Of a DNA stretch of 64,000 nucleotides, positions 7,391-16,862 are shown in pieces (position 1 is the stretch's first letter; each line of letters starts with the position of its first letter). Both the position numbers and the translations under genes were made by a program. The DNA is from Roseiconus lacunae (GTDB lineage Bacteria; Planctomycetota; Planctomycetia; Pirellulales; Pirellulaceae), in assembly GCF_008312935.1 (NCBI RefSeq), contig NZ_VSZO01000012.1:248001-312000 (forward strand), given 5' to 3'. The notes beneath the pieces are model-generated. The model made no database searches and was not told where the DNA came from. It saw only the letters and a list, made by a program, of their open reading frames with translations.

Positions 7391-9571
7391 TTATTGCCAC
7401 AGCCGTAACACGCTGACCAAATCATGATGTTGGTCCGTCCAGAGGGGTGCATGACGAAGCTGTTCGGCGCTGGCACTGGTGGCACCGGCAAGCCCGGGGG
7501 CTTGGAAAATGGAGTGTCCTTGGCGGGCAAGTATCATCCACGTCGAATGAGTCGTCCCGATCGAATCATCCCCAATGCCTTCAAACATTCGACTCTCGAG
7601 TCCTGCGTCGTCGCCGAGGCGATGGACCAGTGGCGAAAGTTCCAAATGATTGTTGGACGTATGGATAACCAAGACACCTTCGTCGGCCAATCGTTGTTTG
7701 TAAAGCCGCATCGATTCGCGAGTCAGCAGGTGTGCGGGGATGGCATCGCTGCTGAAGGCGTCGAGCACCAAGAGATCGAATCGCTTGTCGGTCAAACGCT
7801 CGAGAACCAATCGCCCGTCGCCGAGATGCCGTTCGAGTTGACTAGGACAATCTCGCATGAACGTAAAGTGGCGATCGGCAATCTCGATGACCGCCGGGTT
7901 GATCTCGATCAAATCGAAACGATCGTTCGGACGCCCATAGGTCGTCAACACCCCACACCCCAGTCCGACCACTGCGATCTCTAGCGCCGGGCGTTCTTGT
8001 TGCATAGCCTCGATCACATGACCGACACCGCTTTCATAACCGTAGTATGTCGTCGGCTGTGATTGATGCGGTTCATGCCGCTGCATCCCATGGAGCGTGC
8101 TGCCGTGGACGAGACAGATGCCGATCGGCTTTTCACGAACGGTCAACACGCCGAAGAAGTTGCGTTGCGAAGCAATCGTGCGATGCTTGGAAACAAACGC
8201 CATCGTGATGATGGGAGTCACCATTACCAGCAGCGCCCCGTACTTCAGTCGTGACGCGGCCGCCCAATCATAGTCCGGCCTCCGCCAACCGCGACAGGCA
8301 AAGAACAGCAGAAAGGTTAGTGCGGTGACCAAAGCGACGAAGAACGGTAGCTCGGCATGATTGTTCAACAGCAACGGACAGACGATCGCAACGATGATTC
8401 CCCCGAGTGCTCCTCCTGCCGACAGAAGCGCGTAATACAGCGTCAAATGATTCGTCGACGGTTTCAATCGAGCGACTTCGCCATGGCACAGTAAGCAAGC
8501 GCCGAACAACATCACCATGTAGCAGCTCGCTTCGGCAATCAGCTGGATGCTGCCAGGCAACATCGCTTTACCTTGAATCAATGCCAACGCCGCCAAAGTG
8601 ACCGAGGCGATCGGCTTTGGTCGATACCACTGGGGCGAATCGAAACAAACGATGAAGCTGGCCAAATACAAACTCAGTGGCAACACCCACAAGAAAGGCA
8701 CAACCGCGATGTCCTGGCAAACATGATTGGTAACCACCAACAACATCACGCTGGCAAGTGCGGGTAACGCAACCCAAACGCCCATCTGTAGTCGCGTGAC
8801 GGGCGATGAAGGGATATCGGATTCAACCGCATTTGCTTCTCGCGATGGCCCACGTGAACGCATTCGTAGTAAACTCGCCGCGACGTAACCTTGAATCAGA
8901 ACAAATCCTAAAAACAGCATCGACCACAGCGTCGACTGGTCGGAAACCGACAATACCGGCTCGAACAAAAACGGATAACTGAGCAGCGCAAATAGCGACC
9001 CAGCATTCGACAACGCGTACAAGCGATAAACACGCTCGCTGCTGTCTTGTAAACTGAGCCATGCCTGAATCAACGGTCCGGTGCTAGAAAGCACAAAGTA
9101 CGGCAACCCCACATGTCGCGCTAACATCAATAGCAAGTAAAACGTGGGTGATTCGGTGCCGCTTGGTTTCCACGCATCGCTCGGTTCGATCGGGACCATC
9201 AGCGCCGCAACACAAAGAAGCGTCAGGTGAATGACGGCCTGCCAAACCGGCGAACACCACGTTCGCAGCACATGGGCATACAAGTAACCGCCGAATAGCA
9301 ACACTTGAAAGAACAGCATGCATGTGGTCCATACCGCCGGCGTACCGCCGAACCATGGCAACACACACTTGCTGATGATTGGCTGGACCTGGAAGACCAA
9401 AAATGCCCCCAGTAACGTCGTCGCCGCAAACCACAACAACGATCGTCCCCGAGGCGAGTCGACGATGCCGACATCATCGGGATGATCTCCATCGATCGAC
9501 GAACATTCCGATTGCGACGATACCGTGGCTTGAAGCGATGGAGTAGCTTGAAGCGATTCGGGGGCAGACAT
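7391..9571 (-). CDS. Fused MFS-like membrane domain / spermidine synthase-like protein
   Basis: Two-domain protein of about 726 residues. Roughly the first 470 residues hold some twelve hydrophobic helices and resemble a major facilitator-type membrane domain. The last 240 form a Rossmann methyltransferase-like fold of the spermidine synthase family: IAVVGLGCGVLTTYG (glycine-rich loop), DLIEINPAVIEIA (acidic residue for the nucleoside) and FDLLVLDAFSSDAIPAHLLT, the counterpart of the aminopropyltransferase active-site loop. Such fusions are widespread and their true reaction is unsettled; polyamine synthesis should not be assumed. ATG at 9571 is preferred to a TTG at 9610. No obvious operon partner. 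Confidence is high for the fusion architecture, low for the substrate. Confidence 0.85.
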   Translation of the reverse strand: MSAPESLQATPSLQATVSSQSECSSIDGDHPDDVGIVDSPRGRSLLWFAATTLLGAFLVFQVQPIISKCVLPWFGGTPAVWTTCMLFFQVLLFGGYLYAHVLRTWCSPVWQAVIHLTLLCVAALMVPIEPSDAWKPSGTESPTFYLLLMLARHVGLPYFVLSSTGPLIQAWLSLQDSSERVYRLYALSNAGSLFALLSYPFLFEPVLSVSDQSTLWSMLFLGFVLIQGYVAASLLRMRSRGPSREANAVESDIPSSPVTRLQMGVWVALPALASVMLLVVTNHVCQDIAVVPFLWVLPLSLYLASFIVCFDSPQWYRPKPIASVTLAALALIQGKAMLPGSIQLIAEASCYMVMLFGACLLCHGEVARLKPSTNHLTLYYALLSAGGALGGIIVAIVCPLLLNNHAELPFFVALVTALTFLLFFACRGWRRPDYDWAAASRLKYGALLVMVTPIITMAFVSKHRTIASQRNFFGVLTVREKPIGICLVHGSTLHGMQRHEPHQSQPTTYYGYESGVGHVIEAMQQERPALEIAVVGLGCGVLTTYGRPNDRFDLIEINPAVIEIADRHFTFMRDCPSQLERHLGDGRLVLERLTDKRFDLLVLDAFSSDAIPAHLLTRESMRLYKQRLADEGVLVIHTSNNHLELSPLVHRLGDDAGLESRMFEGIGDDSIGTTHSTWMILARQGHSIFQAPGLAGATSASAEQLRHAPLWTDQHHDLVSVLRLWQ

Positions 9572-9728
9572 GTACGGTGACGATCCCACGTGTGAGTCAA
9601 CGAGACACAACCGCCATACATTGGAAATCTGAGCGATCCAATGATACGGTGGCGGCAGAATGAACGTGGAAGCGTAGGTTTCAAAAAACGCTTGATCAAA
9701 TGAAACGCGGTGACGATCTATTGATCGA

Positions 9729-10880
9729 CTATGATCGACCGCGAAGGCGTCTGACGAACCGTGAAAGCGATTGCAACTGCGGCAAAATCAAACCGGTCAA
9801 TGTGCTTCCGCAGCGGTCCAGGCCGACAATCAAATGCTGGAACGTCAACCGATCTTCGTAGAGAGTGTTGAGTAGTTCGTTGTCCGGGTCGCCACAGGAA
9901 TCACAGAGTTCGATTCCGCTTTCGTGCATCCGCTCGACGTTGTATCGTTCCAACAACGTTCCGGGCGAATACTCCGCGTAGCGTTCGTCGAAAGCGGTTT
10001 TATAGCAGGCGACGTGACCATTCGACCTCACGTCGACCAACATCGCGATCGGCACGGAGTTGACGGTCAAACGTGACAAATCGAGTTTTTGGGAATCGAT
10101 CAGTCGACCGACGACGTCGACGAAAAAGCGAAACGTTTCGTCTTCGGATGCGAAGGCTGTCGACGCGTTCCCCTTCCACCCCGAAGCTTCGATATCCAGA
10201 AAGGTTTCCATCCACTCCCGAGCCTGGAAATCCGATTGAGCGGTTTCAAAACTGATTTCGCCGAGTGATTCGAGTCCTCGAAGGGCACGGCTAAGTTTCT
10301 TGCGACGATTTTTGGACAACACGCGAGGAAAGTAGTCTTCGGCGGTGCCTTGGGGACGTAAAGCGGCACGTTGAAATCGGTCACGTCGAAACACATTCAG
10401 TGACCCGCGTCTCGCGGCTTCAAACAAGGCCAGATCAAACGCTGGCTCGCCGGAAACGGTGTTGAAATCCAACATCCGGTGACCAACATCGCGCAGCGTC
10501 TGCAAAATTCCTTCCAAGACCTCCACGACGCATTCCGCATCGATTAGCGGCGTCGAATCAAACGCTACTTCCGGTCGCCACGCTTGCGCAATGCGTAAAG
10601 GAATCGGCCCCAACGACTTTGTCACGATCGGAAGCAATCCAACCAAACGGTCGTTTCGCTCGGCGACGAGAACTTGGACCGCACCGTCATCAAGCGTTCT
10701 GAGAGCCGCCAACAAGAACTCCGGCTCGTAACACGGATTAGACCACGAACAATGATTCACCAACGATTCCCATCGCGGCAATAGCGTCAGTAGTTCGTGA
10801 TTGGATGCGAAGCGAAACTGCAGCCCGACGCCTGGTGTTGTCGACGCGATGGGCGGCGGCAGTGGACGGGCGACAGACAT
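9729..10880 (-). CDS. CelD/BcsL-type GNAT acetyltransferase
   Basis: Cytosolic protein of 383 residues resembling the CelD/BcsL group (Acetyltransf_6, BioF2-like). Residues about 25-120 form a first GNAT-like half (LVNHCSWSNPCYEPEFLLAA, VLVAERNDRLVGLLPI). Residues about 155-310 form the second, with a basic segment KNRRKKLSRALRGLE and GHVACYKTAFDERYAEYSPG, which matches the acyl-CoA binding strand-turn of this family. GVELCDSCGDPDNE-like wording near the end is also typical. Relatives are found in exopolysaccharide gene sets, so a role in acylating a sugar or cell-envelope compound is possible but not shown. It stands alone on the minus strand, about 160 bases from its downstream neighbour. 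Confidence 0.8.
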   Translation of the reverse strand: MSVARPLPPPIASTTPGVGLQFRFASNHELLTLLPRWESLVNHCSWSNPCYEPEFLLAALRTLDDGAVQVLVAERNDRLVGLLPIVTKSLGPIPLRIAQAWRPEVAFDSTPLIDAECVVEVLEGILQTLRDVGHRMLDFNTVSGEPAFDLALFEAARRGSLNVFRRDRFQRAALRPQGTAEDYFPRVLSKNRRKKLSRALRGLESLGEISFETAQSDFQAREWMETFLDIEASGWKGNASTAFASEDETFRFFVDVVGRLIDSQKLDLSRLTVNSVPIAMLVDVRSNGHVACYKTAFDERYAEYSPGTLLERYNVERMHESGIELCDSCGDPDNELLNTLYEDRLTFQHLIVGLDRCGSTLTGLILPQLQSLSRFVRRLRGRS

Positions 10881-11163
10881 CGATCAAGGGCACTCGTGGG
10901 GGAAGCGACGAAGGGAAAACCGACGAATCAGTTCAACCGTAGGTCGCGAAACCCACCCTGACGAAACAATTTGCCGATCGGAGCGAAATGCGACGCGAAC
11001 GCCGAGGCCGACCGTAACCTCAAACCGCACCGCCACGGATCAGCAGGTGCCCCACTTAGAGCACATTCCCAGCTCAGCGGCACGGCCTTAGCAGCCGCTG
11101 TTAATCACGTATCAACCGCCGCCGGATCGATCGTCTAGAAGCTCACCGCATGCCACGAGATGA

Positions 11164-12999
11164 CTAAACGGCGTTCGCCATTGCAGCCAATTGAACCGTC
11201 GCCCTGCCCTGCTCTTTTTCCAGGTACGCACGTCCAAATTTGACGTTAACGTGATCCCAAGGCAGCTTGTCCATCATCTCGTAGTTCTCGTGGACTTGGC
11301 GTTCGATATCAATACCGGCATCGTTGATCGCGGTCCACCAGCGTTCCGGATCAAGGTATTCGGTCCAGCCGTCCATTCGAGCACCGCGTTCCCATGCCAT
11401 TCGAATCGCATGGCCGGTACGTCGGTCACCACGGCTGAGCACACCTTCGAGCAAACTGGTTTCGATGTTGTGGCATTTGACATTCACGCTGCGAATCTTG
11501 CGTCGATTCCACAGATACTTATGGGCCCATTTGAAGTACTCGCGGTGTCGCATCCCGTTCCATTGATAAGGCGTATGAGCCTTAGGGACAAAGTTCGAAA
11601 CGCTGGCAGTCACACGTGCGTAACGACCGCGAACTTCTTTGCCGACCGTGGCGATCGTTTCGGCAAGGTCAACGATCCCATCCAGGTCGACTTCGCGTTC
11701 GCCAGGAAGCCCACACATGAAATACAGCTTGACGCTATCGAATCCGTTTTGAAACGCATTGCGACAACCTTCGATCAAGTCACTGTTTTTGATCTTCTTG
11801 CGAATCTGTTCTCGCATGTCGTCACGCGCGACCTCGGGTGCGAGCGTCAGCGAACTTCGTCGATCGGTTCCGATCAGTTGCGGCAACGATCGCAGTTGAT
11901 CATTCACGCGCAAACTGGGCACGCTAATGTTGACCCCCAAGGGTTTAAAAACCTCATGCAATCGTTTGACCAGCGGTTCGAAGTGCGGATAGTCGCTGCT
12001 GGAAAGCGACAGGATGCTGATTTCATTGTGCCCGGTATTGAGGTAACTTTCCCAAGCGGCATCGACGATCGTTTCGACTTCGCGAATTCGTAGCGGGCGT
12101 TTGATCACGGTACTTTGACAGAACCGGCACAAGTGGGGACAGCCGCGCATGATCTCGATCGCGATTCGATCATGAACACAATCGATATACGGAACGATCG
12201 GCGAGGTCGGTAGCGGGATGCCATCAAGGTCCTTAATCACACTCGGTGCGATCGTGGCAGGAACGTCATCACGCGTTGGCTTCAGCCCCGCGATCCGTCC
12301 GTTGGCGTATGTGGGTTGATAGAAACGTGGGACGTAAGCATATTCCAGCGTCTTAGCGACTTCGGCGAGCGCATCCTCACGTTGCCGGCGTCCGGCTTCG
12401 CCATCGGCGAACGAACCATCCTCGCGGCGACAACGATTCTTTAACTTTAACCACAGATCACAAATCACCGGCAGGGCGGGTTCTCCATCGCCGGTGATCA
12501 TCACGTCAAAATAGTCCGCCATCGGTTCGGGATTCTGGCAACAAGGTCCCCCAGCGACCATGAGCGGATCTGCCATCGTGCGATCCTTCGACTCTAGCGG
12601 GATGCCGCCTAAATCGATCATCGTCAACACGTTGGGCGAACTGATTTCGTACTGCAGACTTAAACCAACGACGTCGAACTCGGAGAGTGCCGTAAATGTT
12701 TCCAGGGTATACAGGGGGATCTCCTGCTCACGCAGCAGTTGCTCCATGTCCGGCCAGGGCGTGAATACACGCTCGGCACACCAGTCCTCGCGACGATTCA
12801 TCAAGGAATACAGCACCTGCAATCCGTGGTGGCTCATCCCGATCGTGTAAGCATCGGGGAATCCGATCGCCAATTTGCCGCGCAACGTGCGGTGGTCTTT
12901 GACAACGATGTTCCGCTCACCGCCGACATATTGGGCGGGCGTTTGGACGTGGGGCCAGACTCGGGATTCAAGTTGTTTTCGCCGAATTTGATTGATCAT
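11164..12999 (-). CDS. TIGR03960-type radical SAM protein with B12-binding-like N-terminus
   Basis: Radical SAM protein of 611 residues. Residues about 30-200 form a cobalamin-binding-like Rossmann region (KLAIGFPDAYTIGMSHHGLQ, FDVVGLSLQYEISSPN). The iron-sulfur cluster motif is RGCPHLCRFC, with Cys287, Cys291 and Cys294 as CxxxCxxC. The core continues with ISILSLSSSDYPHFEPL and FYFMCGLPGE-like wording (KLYFMCGLPGERE). The length and motif order match the TIGR03960 family, whose reaction is unknown; relatives with TIGR03936 are linked to RNA or ribosome functions. ATG at 12999 fits the family start. The gene is monocistronic as far as the window shows. Family assignment is firm, function open. 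Confidence 0.88.
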   Translation of the reverse strand: MINQIRRKQLESRVWPHVQTPAQYVGGERNIVVKDHRTLRGKLAIGFPDAYTIGMSHHGLQVLYSLMNRREDWCAERVFTPWPDMEQLLREQEIPLYTLETFTALSEFDVVGLSLQYEISSPNVLTMIDLGGIPLESKDRTMADPLMVAGGPCCQNPEPMADYFDVMITGDGEPALPVICDLWLKLKNRCRREDGSFADGEAGRRQREDALAEVAKTLEYAYVPRFYQPTYANGRIAGLKPTRDDVPATIAPSVIKDLDGIPLPTSPIVPYIDCVHDRIAIEIMRGCPHLCRFCQSTVIKRPLRIREVETIVDAAWESYLNTGHNEISILSLSSSDYPHFEPLVKRLHEVFKPLGVNISVPSLRVNDQLRSLPQLIGTDRRSSLTLAPEVARDDMREQIRKKIKNSDLIEGCRNAFQNGFDSVKLYFMCGLPGEREVDLDGIVDLAETIATVGKEVRGRYARVTASVSNFVPKAHTPYQWNGMRHREYFKWAHKYLWNRRKIRSVNVKCHNIETSLLEGVLSRGDRRTGHAIRMAWERGARMDGWTEYLDPERWWTAINDAGIDIERQVHENYEMMDKLPWDHVNVKFGRAYLEKEQGRATVQLAAMANAV

Positions 13000-13111
13000 G
13001 CGAGACGCACAGTTTTTGCGGGAGTGGGCAGTCGGGCTGCGAACGCCTAAAGTGTGACTGCTGGGGGGCTATTTACGCAAGGCAAACTCAATAGATGCAG
13101 GCAATCGACCG

Positions 13112-13432
13112 GTGAGTGATTTCGAAACAGTCGGAAAAGTAGATGATTTTGAGAAAGGCCGCGGGCGGGCCGTCCCGGTCAACGGCCGCATGGTCGCCGT
13201 CTTTCGTCAAGAAGACGGGGACTGGCACGCGATCGATGACTTGTGCCCACACATGGGTGCCTCTTTAGCCGAGGGGTACGTCGAAGGCAATTCGGTAACG
13301 TGCCCATGGCATGCTTGGCGTTTCTGTGTCGCTGACGGAACCTGGGAAGACAACCCCCGTGTCAAAGTCGATTGCTTCGAGGTCAAAATCGAGGGCGATG
13401 ACGTGCTCGTCCGCGAAAAGGAAAAGGAATAG
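13112..13432 (+). CDS. Rieske [2Fe-2S] ferredoxin-like protein
   Basis: Small Rieske protein of 106 residues. The cluster ligands are CPHMG (Cys45, His47) and CPWHAW (Cys64, His67), the standard CxH...CxxH pattern with 16 residues between, and DGTWEDNPRVKVDCFEV is the usual closing strand. It is of the stand-alone type related to NirD and to dioxygenase ferredoxins. It probably passes single electrons to an unidentified oxygenase or reductase; no such partner is next to it. The start is a GTG at 13112. The downstream neighbour on the opposite strand ends 27 bases away, so the two genes converge. Confidence 0.9.
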   Translation: MSDFETVGKVDDFEKGRGRAVPVNGRMVAVFRQEDGDWHAIDDLCPHMGASLAEGYVEGNSVTCPWHAWRFCVADGTWEDNPRVKVDCFEVKIEGDDVLVREKEKE

Positions 13433-13459
13433 ATCGCGGCGTCACGCGCGAAACCAACG

Positions 13460-14143
13460 CTAGACCTCAAAGGACTCGCCGACTTCAAGCACGACCGGTT
13501 TGGCATCGGTCTCGGCCCGAACTTCTGCGGCCCAATGAGCCGCATTTTGTTCGATCGGAGGCCAAGTTCCGTAGTGCGTTGGCAACACAATTTTCGGCTC
13601 AATGATCTTGATCGCTTCAATGCAATCGTGTGGCCCCATGGTGTAAAGATCACCGATCGGCAGCACCGCGATGTCCACCCCGCCTCCGTACCACTTCATG
13701 TCGCTGAAATAGGCCGTGTCACAAGCGAAATAAATCCGGCGGTCGCCGAGGTTCAAAACAAAACCGGCGGGCATCCCGCCGTAAGTGCCGTCGGGAAGTA
13801 CACTGCTGTGGATCGCCGGCACCATCTTCAGCGATCCGTCGGGAAGCTCGATCTGGCCACCGATGTTCATGCCGACCACGTTTGTCAGTTGGTGCTTCTC
13901 TTGAAACCACTGGGCGATTTCGAAAATCGCGACCACCTGGGCACCTGATTTTTTCGCCACCGCGGGAACATCGCCCACATGATCAAAGTGTCCGTGGGAT
14001 ACCAGAACGTGGGTGCAGTCGGCGAAATCATCGGCGCCGACGGTTGCCTTGGGATTGTCCGCGAAAAACGGGTCCAGCAAAATTCGCATGGTTTTCGTTT
14101 CGATCAACCAGCTCGCGTGCGACAGCCATGTCAGTTTAATCAT
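13460..14143 (-). CDS. UPF0173 metal-dependent hydrolase (metallo-beta-lactamase fold)
   Basis: Metallo-beta-lactamase fold protein of the UPF0173 family, 227 residues, the family's usual length. It opens IKLTWLSHASWLIE and carries the metal motif SHGHFDHVGD (His50, His52, Asp54, His55). Further metal ligands are supplied by AIHSS, FACDTAYFSDM and LPTHYGTWPP. Members probably hydrolyse a phosphoester or thioester but no natural substrate is established. It lies 123 bases downstream of trpB on the same strand and could be co-transcribed with it, although there is no functional reason to link them. Confidence 0.9.
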   Translation of the reverse strand: MIKLTWLSHASWLIETKTMRILLDPFFADNPKATVGADDFADCTHVLVSHGHFDHVGDVPAVAKKSGAQVVAIFEIAQWFQEKHQLTNVVGMNIGGQIELPDGSLKMVPAIHSSVLPDGTYGGMPAGFVLNLGDRRIYFACDTAYFSDMKWYGGGVDIAVLPIGDLYTMGPHDCIEAIKIIEPKIVLPTHYGTWPPIEQNAAHWAAEVRAETDAKPVVLEVGESFEV

Positions 14144-14266
14144 TTGCTTTCTGCGTCAGTTATCGTGGACTCGATGAGGGACACTCGACATCGCCAGTGC
14201 AACCGCGGCGTCAAGTTGTTTGCCGTGAACACCAACGTAACAACTTATCGGCTACGCGGGTCCGGC

Positions 14267-15490
14267 TCAGTACTCTTCACCACGTAATCGGGCAATCTCC
14301 ATCGCATCTTTATCGCCGCGTCCAGAAAGGCAGACGACAAGATGCTGGTCGGGCTTCATCTCGGCAGCCAACTTCATGCCTTGGGCCAACGCGTGACTGG
14401 ATTCGAGCGCGGGAATGATGCCTTCGGTGCGTGCTAATTTGTCAAACGCTTCCATCGCGTTGTGATCACCGCACTGGACGTAATCGACACGGCCGGTGTC
14501 TTTCCAGTAGCTGTGCTCGGGACCGACACCGGGATAATCCAGTCCCGCACTCATGCTGTGCACATCACAGGTCTGGCCATCGCCGTCTTGCATCACATAG
14601 CTGAAACTTCCGTGCAAGACGCCAGGCGCCCCATAGGTCATCGGGGCCGCATGGTCCCCCGGATTCGTTCCCCGGCCGCCGGCTTCGACGCCGACCAATC
14701 GCACGTCATCGTCTTCAATAAATGGATAGAACATGCCCGCGGCGTTGCTACCGCCACCGACGCAAGCGACCACACATTCGGGCAATTTCCCGAACACTTC
14801 GCGGGATTGGTCGCGAGTTTCACGACCGATCACCGATTGAAAGTCACGGACCATCGCGGGAAATGGGTGCGGGCCGATCACGCTGCCGATGATGTAGTGC
14901 GTGTCCTCGACCGACGACATCCAATCACGCATCGCCTCGTTGACCGCATCCCGAAGGGTTCGCGAACCGCTTTCGACGGGACTGATTTCGGCGCCGAGTA
15001 AACGCATGCTGAACACATTCGGTTTTTGCCGCCGAATGTCTTCGGATCCCATATAGACGACGCACGGCAATCCGAAATGTGCACACGCGGTTGCGGTGGC
15101 GACGCCGTGTTGGCCCGCTCCTGTCTCCGCGATAACACGTGTTTTTCCCATCCGCAACGTCAGCAGGGCCTGGCCGAGCGTGTTGTTGATTTTGTGGGCT
15201 CCGGTGTGATTGAGATCCTCTCGCTTGAGCCATATCTGGGCCCCGCCGCACGCTTCGGTCAATCGCTTGGCATGGTAAAATGGGCTCGGACGGCCGACGA
15301 ATGTCTTGAGCAGCCCGTTCAATTCACGCTGAAATTCGGGATCTTTTTTCGCGATCTCATATTCGTCGATCAGCTGATCGAGGGCGCGGGTCAACGTTTC
15401 GGGGACAAACCGGCCGCCGAAATCTCCGAATCGGCCACGCTCATCAGGAACCGACGCCGATGCGGCGCCGGTCGAAGGGACGGTACTCAT
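14267..15490 (-). CDS. trpB: Tryptophan synthase beta chain
   Basis: Beta subunit of tryptophan synthase, which joins indole to serine using pyridoxal phosphate. Length is 407 residues (usual 390-410). The cofactor lysine is Lys100 in [10 protein letters not shown], and the phosphate-binding loop is [25 protein letters not shown] is the standard N-terminus of the classic TrpB1 type that pairs with TrpA. The first 17 residues are an Ala/Ser-rich extension. No trpA or other trp gene is adjacent in the window, so the alpha subunit must be elsewhere. No leader peptide rich in Trp codons is visible upstream; instead a dispersed repeat lies about 60 bases before the start. Confidence 0.96.
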   Translation of the reverse strand: MSTVPSTGAASASVPDERGRFGDFGGRFVPETLTRALDQLIDEYEIAKKDPEFQRELNGLLKTFVGRPSPFYHAKRLTEACGGAQIWLKREDLNHTGAHKINNTLGQALLTLRMGKTRVIAETGAGQHGVATATACAHFGLPCVVYMGSEDIRRQKPNVFSMRLLGAEISPVESGSRTLRDAVNEAMRDWMSSVEDTHYIIGSVIGPHPFPAMVRDFQSVIGRETRDQSREVFGKLPECVVACVGGGSNAAGMFYPFIEDDDVRLVGVEAGGRGTNPGDHAAPMTYGAPGVLHGSFSYVMQDGDGQTCDVHSMSAGLDYPGVGPEHSYWKDTGRVDYVQCGDHNAMEAFDKLARTEGIIPALESSHALAQGMKLAAEMKPDQHLVVCLSGRGDKDAMEIARLRGEEY

Positions 15491-15550
15491 ACTGCTATCG
15501 TTTGTTGTGGTTATGTTCTAGTGCTTCATCTAGATTAAAGGTGAGGTCCG

Positions 15551-15645
15551 GCTCATCAGTCGACGGACGTCAGTTTCGGCGATTGCGCCGAAACCGTGGC
15601 GAACTCCACGCGGCAAATCCGAATTTCAATAATCGCCGAAGCACG
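15551..15645 (-). repeat. Dispersed structured intergenic repeat, copy 2
   Basis: Inverted-orientation copy. On the minus strand it reads TTTGCCG, then GTGGAGTTCGCCACGG, then TTTCGGCGCAAT, and ends GTCGACTGATGAG. It aligns almost without gaps to the copy at 45943-46041. In this copy the inner hairpin is GTGG/CCAC, replacing TGGC/GCCA of other copies while keeping base pairing. It lies in the trpB leader region. Confidence 0.65.
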
Positions 15646-15793
15646 AGACGAGTTGGACGGTCATCGGTTCGGACAATTCAAGCCGACAAAAGGTTCCGCC
15701 GGAATCGATCCCCCTGCACATCTCGCCTGCACATCTTCCCCCGCTAAAGTCCCGTGGTCAACGCAGCTATCGGTAAGCCAACGAAATCCCATC

Positions 15794-15814
15794 CCCCCGG
15801 CTGCCAGCCGGGGG
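15794..15814. repeat. Perfect GC hairpin in DUF429 leader
   Basis: An 8-bp stem CCCCCGGC/GCCGGGGG with loop TGCCA, extendable to 10 bp. It has no T tract on either side, so it is not an intrinsic terminator. It sits 60 bases before the preferred start of the DUF429 gene and may be a repeat unit or a leader structure. Confidence 0.5.
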
Positions 15815-15873
15815 TGAAACCGGAAAAAGAAAAGGTTCTCTCGGCGGTTTCGTCGATCCCGATCAATACCGTG

Positions 15874-16731
15874 ATGGGAATCGACTACAGCGGCGCGGCC
15901 AAAAGCGGGAGGACCGCCTGGGCCGCGGAACTGTTCTGGTTAGGAAAGGGCGATCTGACGGAAAAGCTCGACCACCCCACCCCTCGATTTCGACTCGTTT
16001 CGCTGCAACCGCTCGGACGACTTGCCGCCGGTGATGATCGTAAACGGGTCAACGCGTACCTGACAGACCGAATTCGGATCCAAAAGGAAACACTGTGGGG
16101 ATGCGATTTTCCGTTCGGACTGCCGATCGAACTCGCACTCGGAAGTTGGAACGCCCAACTTAAACACACCCAACAATTCGACGGAAACGCCAAAGAATTT
16201 GGATTGTCACTGGTCGAGCGATCGCTGCAACAGACCGGATCGCTACACGTTCGCCGCACCACCGACAAAGAAACCAAGACGCCCTTTGATTGCTACCACT
16301 ACCGGATCATTTACCAAACGTTCCATGGGATGCGTGACGTCTTATCCAACCTTCAGCGTGAACCCAACGTTGCGATCCTTCCATTTCAATACAGGCGAAT
16401 GACGAACCCTTCGCTCAGTTCGATTCTTGTCGAAGCATGCCCTTCGTCAACGCTCAAACGGCTTAAACTGCCGTATCGAGGTTACAAACAGTCGGGCGGC
16501 CAATTGCCGACGAAATCACAGCGTGCCGTTCGCCGCGAAATCCTCGCGGTGCTTTCACAGTACGTCGACATCTCCGCCCATCGCCGCCGCTGTTTACTCA
16601 GCGATCCGGGCGGTGACGCATTGGACGCCGTGCTCGCCGGTTTCGGTGCCTGGTCAGCGTTCCGGCGCGTCAATCATTCTCAAATCGCCGCCCATCGCCG
16701 CTATCCGCGCGAAGGATATGTTTATTGCTGA
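15874..16731 (+). CDS. DUF429-like protein (predicted RNase H-fold nuclease)
   Basis: Protein of 285 residues resembling DUF429, a family predicted to have an RNase H-like fold. The opening MGIDYSGAAKSGRTAWAA is the first strand with the acidic residue (Asp4). ETLWGCDFPFGLPIEL gives a second conserved acidic site, and LLSDPGGDALDAVLAGFGAW at the C-terminus gives the third, as expected for a metal-dependent nuclease or phosphotransferase. No activity is established for the family as far as I know. A frame extending to 15754 exists, but it would translate through the 15794 hairpin into a Pro/Lys-rich tail. ATG at 15874 (or GTG at 15871) fits the family start. The next gene, mutM, is 131 bases downstream on the same strand. 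Confidence 0.75.
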   Translation: MGIDYSGAAKSGRTAWAAELFWLGKGDLTEKLDHPTPRFRLVSLQPLGRLAAGDDRKRVNAYLTDRIRIQKETLWGCDFPFGLPIELALGSWNAQLKHTQQFDGNAKEFGLSLVERSLQQTGSLHVRRTTDKETKTPFDCYHYRIIYQTFHGMRDVLSNLQREPNVAILPFQYRRMTNPSLSSILVEACPSSTLKRLKLPYRGYKQSGGQLPTKSQRAVRREILAVLSQYVDISAHRRRCLLSDPGGDALDAVLAGFGAWSAFRRVNHSQIAAHRRYPREGYVYC

Positions 16732-16862
16732 CCGATGCTAAACCGCCCGAACAGTTTCCACCTAGGCTGCCTCATTCCACCCAGCCTGACACATCAGGCC
16801 GGGAAAACGAACCTCTCAAAACATGCCACATGAGCCTGAGCGACTAACGAAGAAACGCATGT

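Noticed and set aside
11191-12093. Plus-strand frame of 300 codons opposite the radical SAM gene
   Set aside because: It is the complement of a well-recognised enzyme and its product has no family features.
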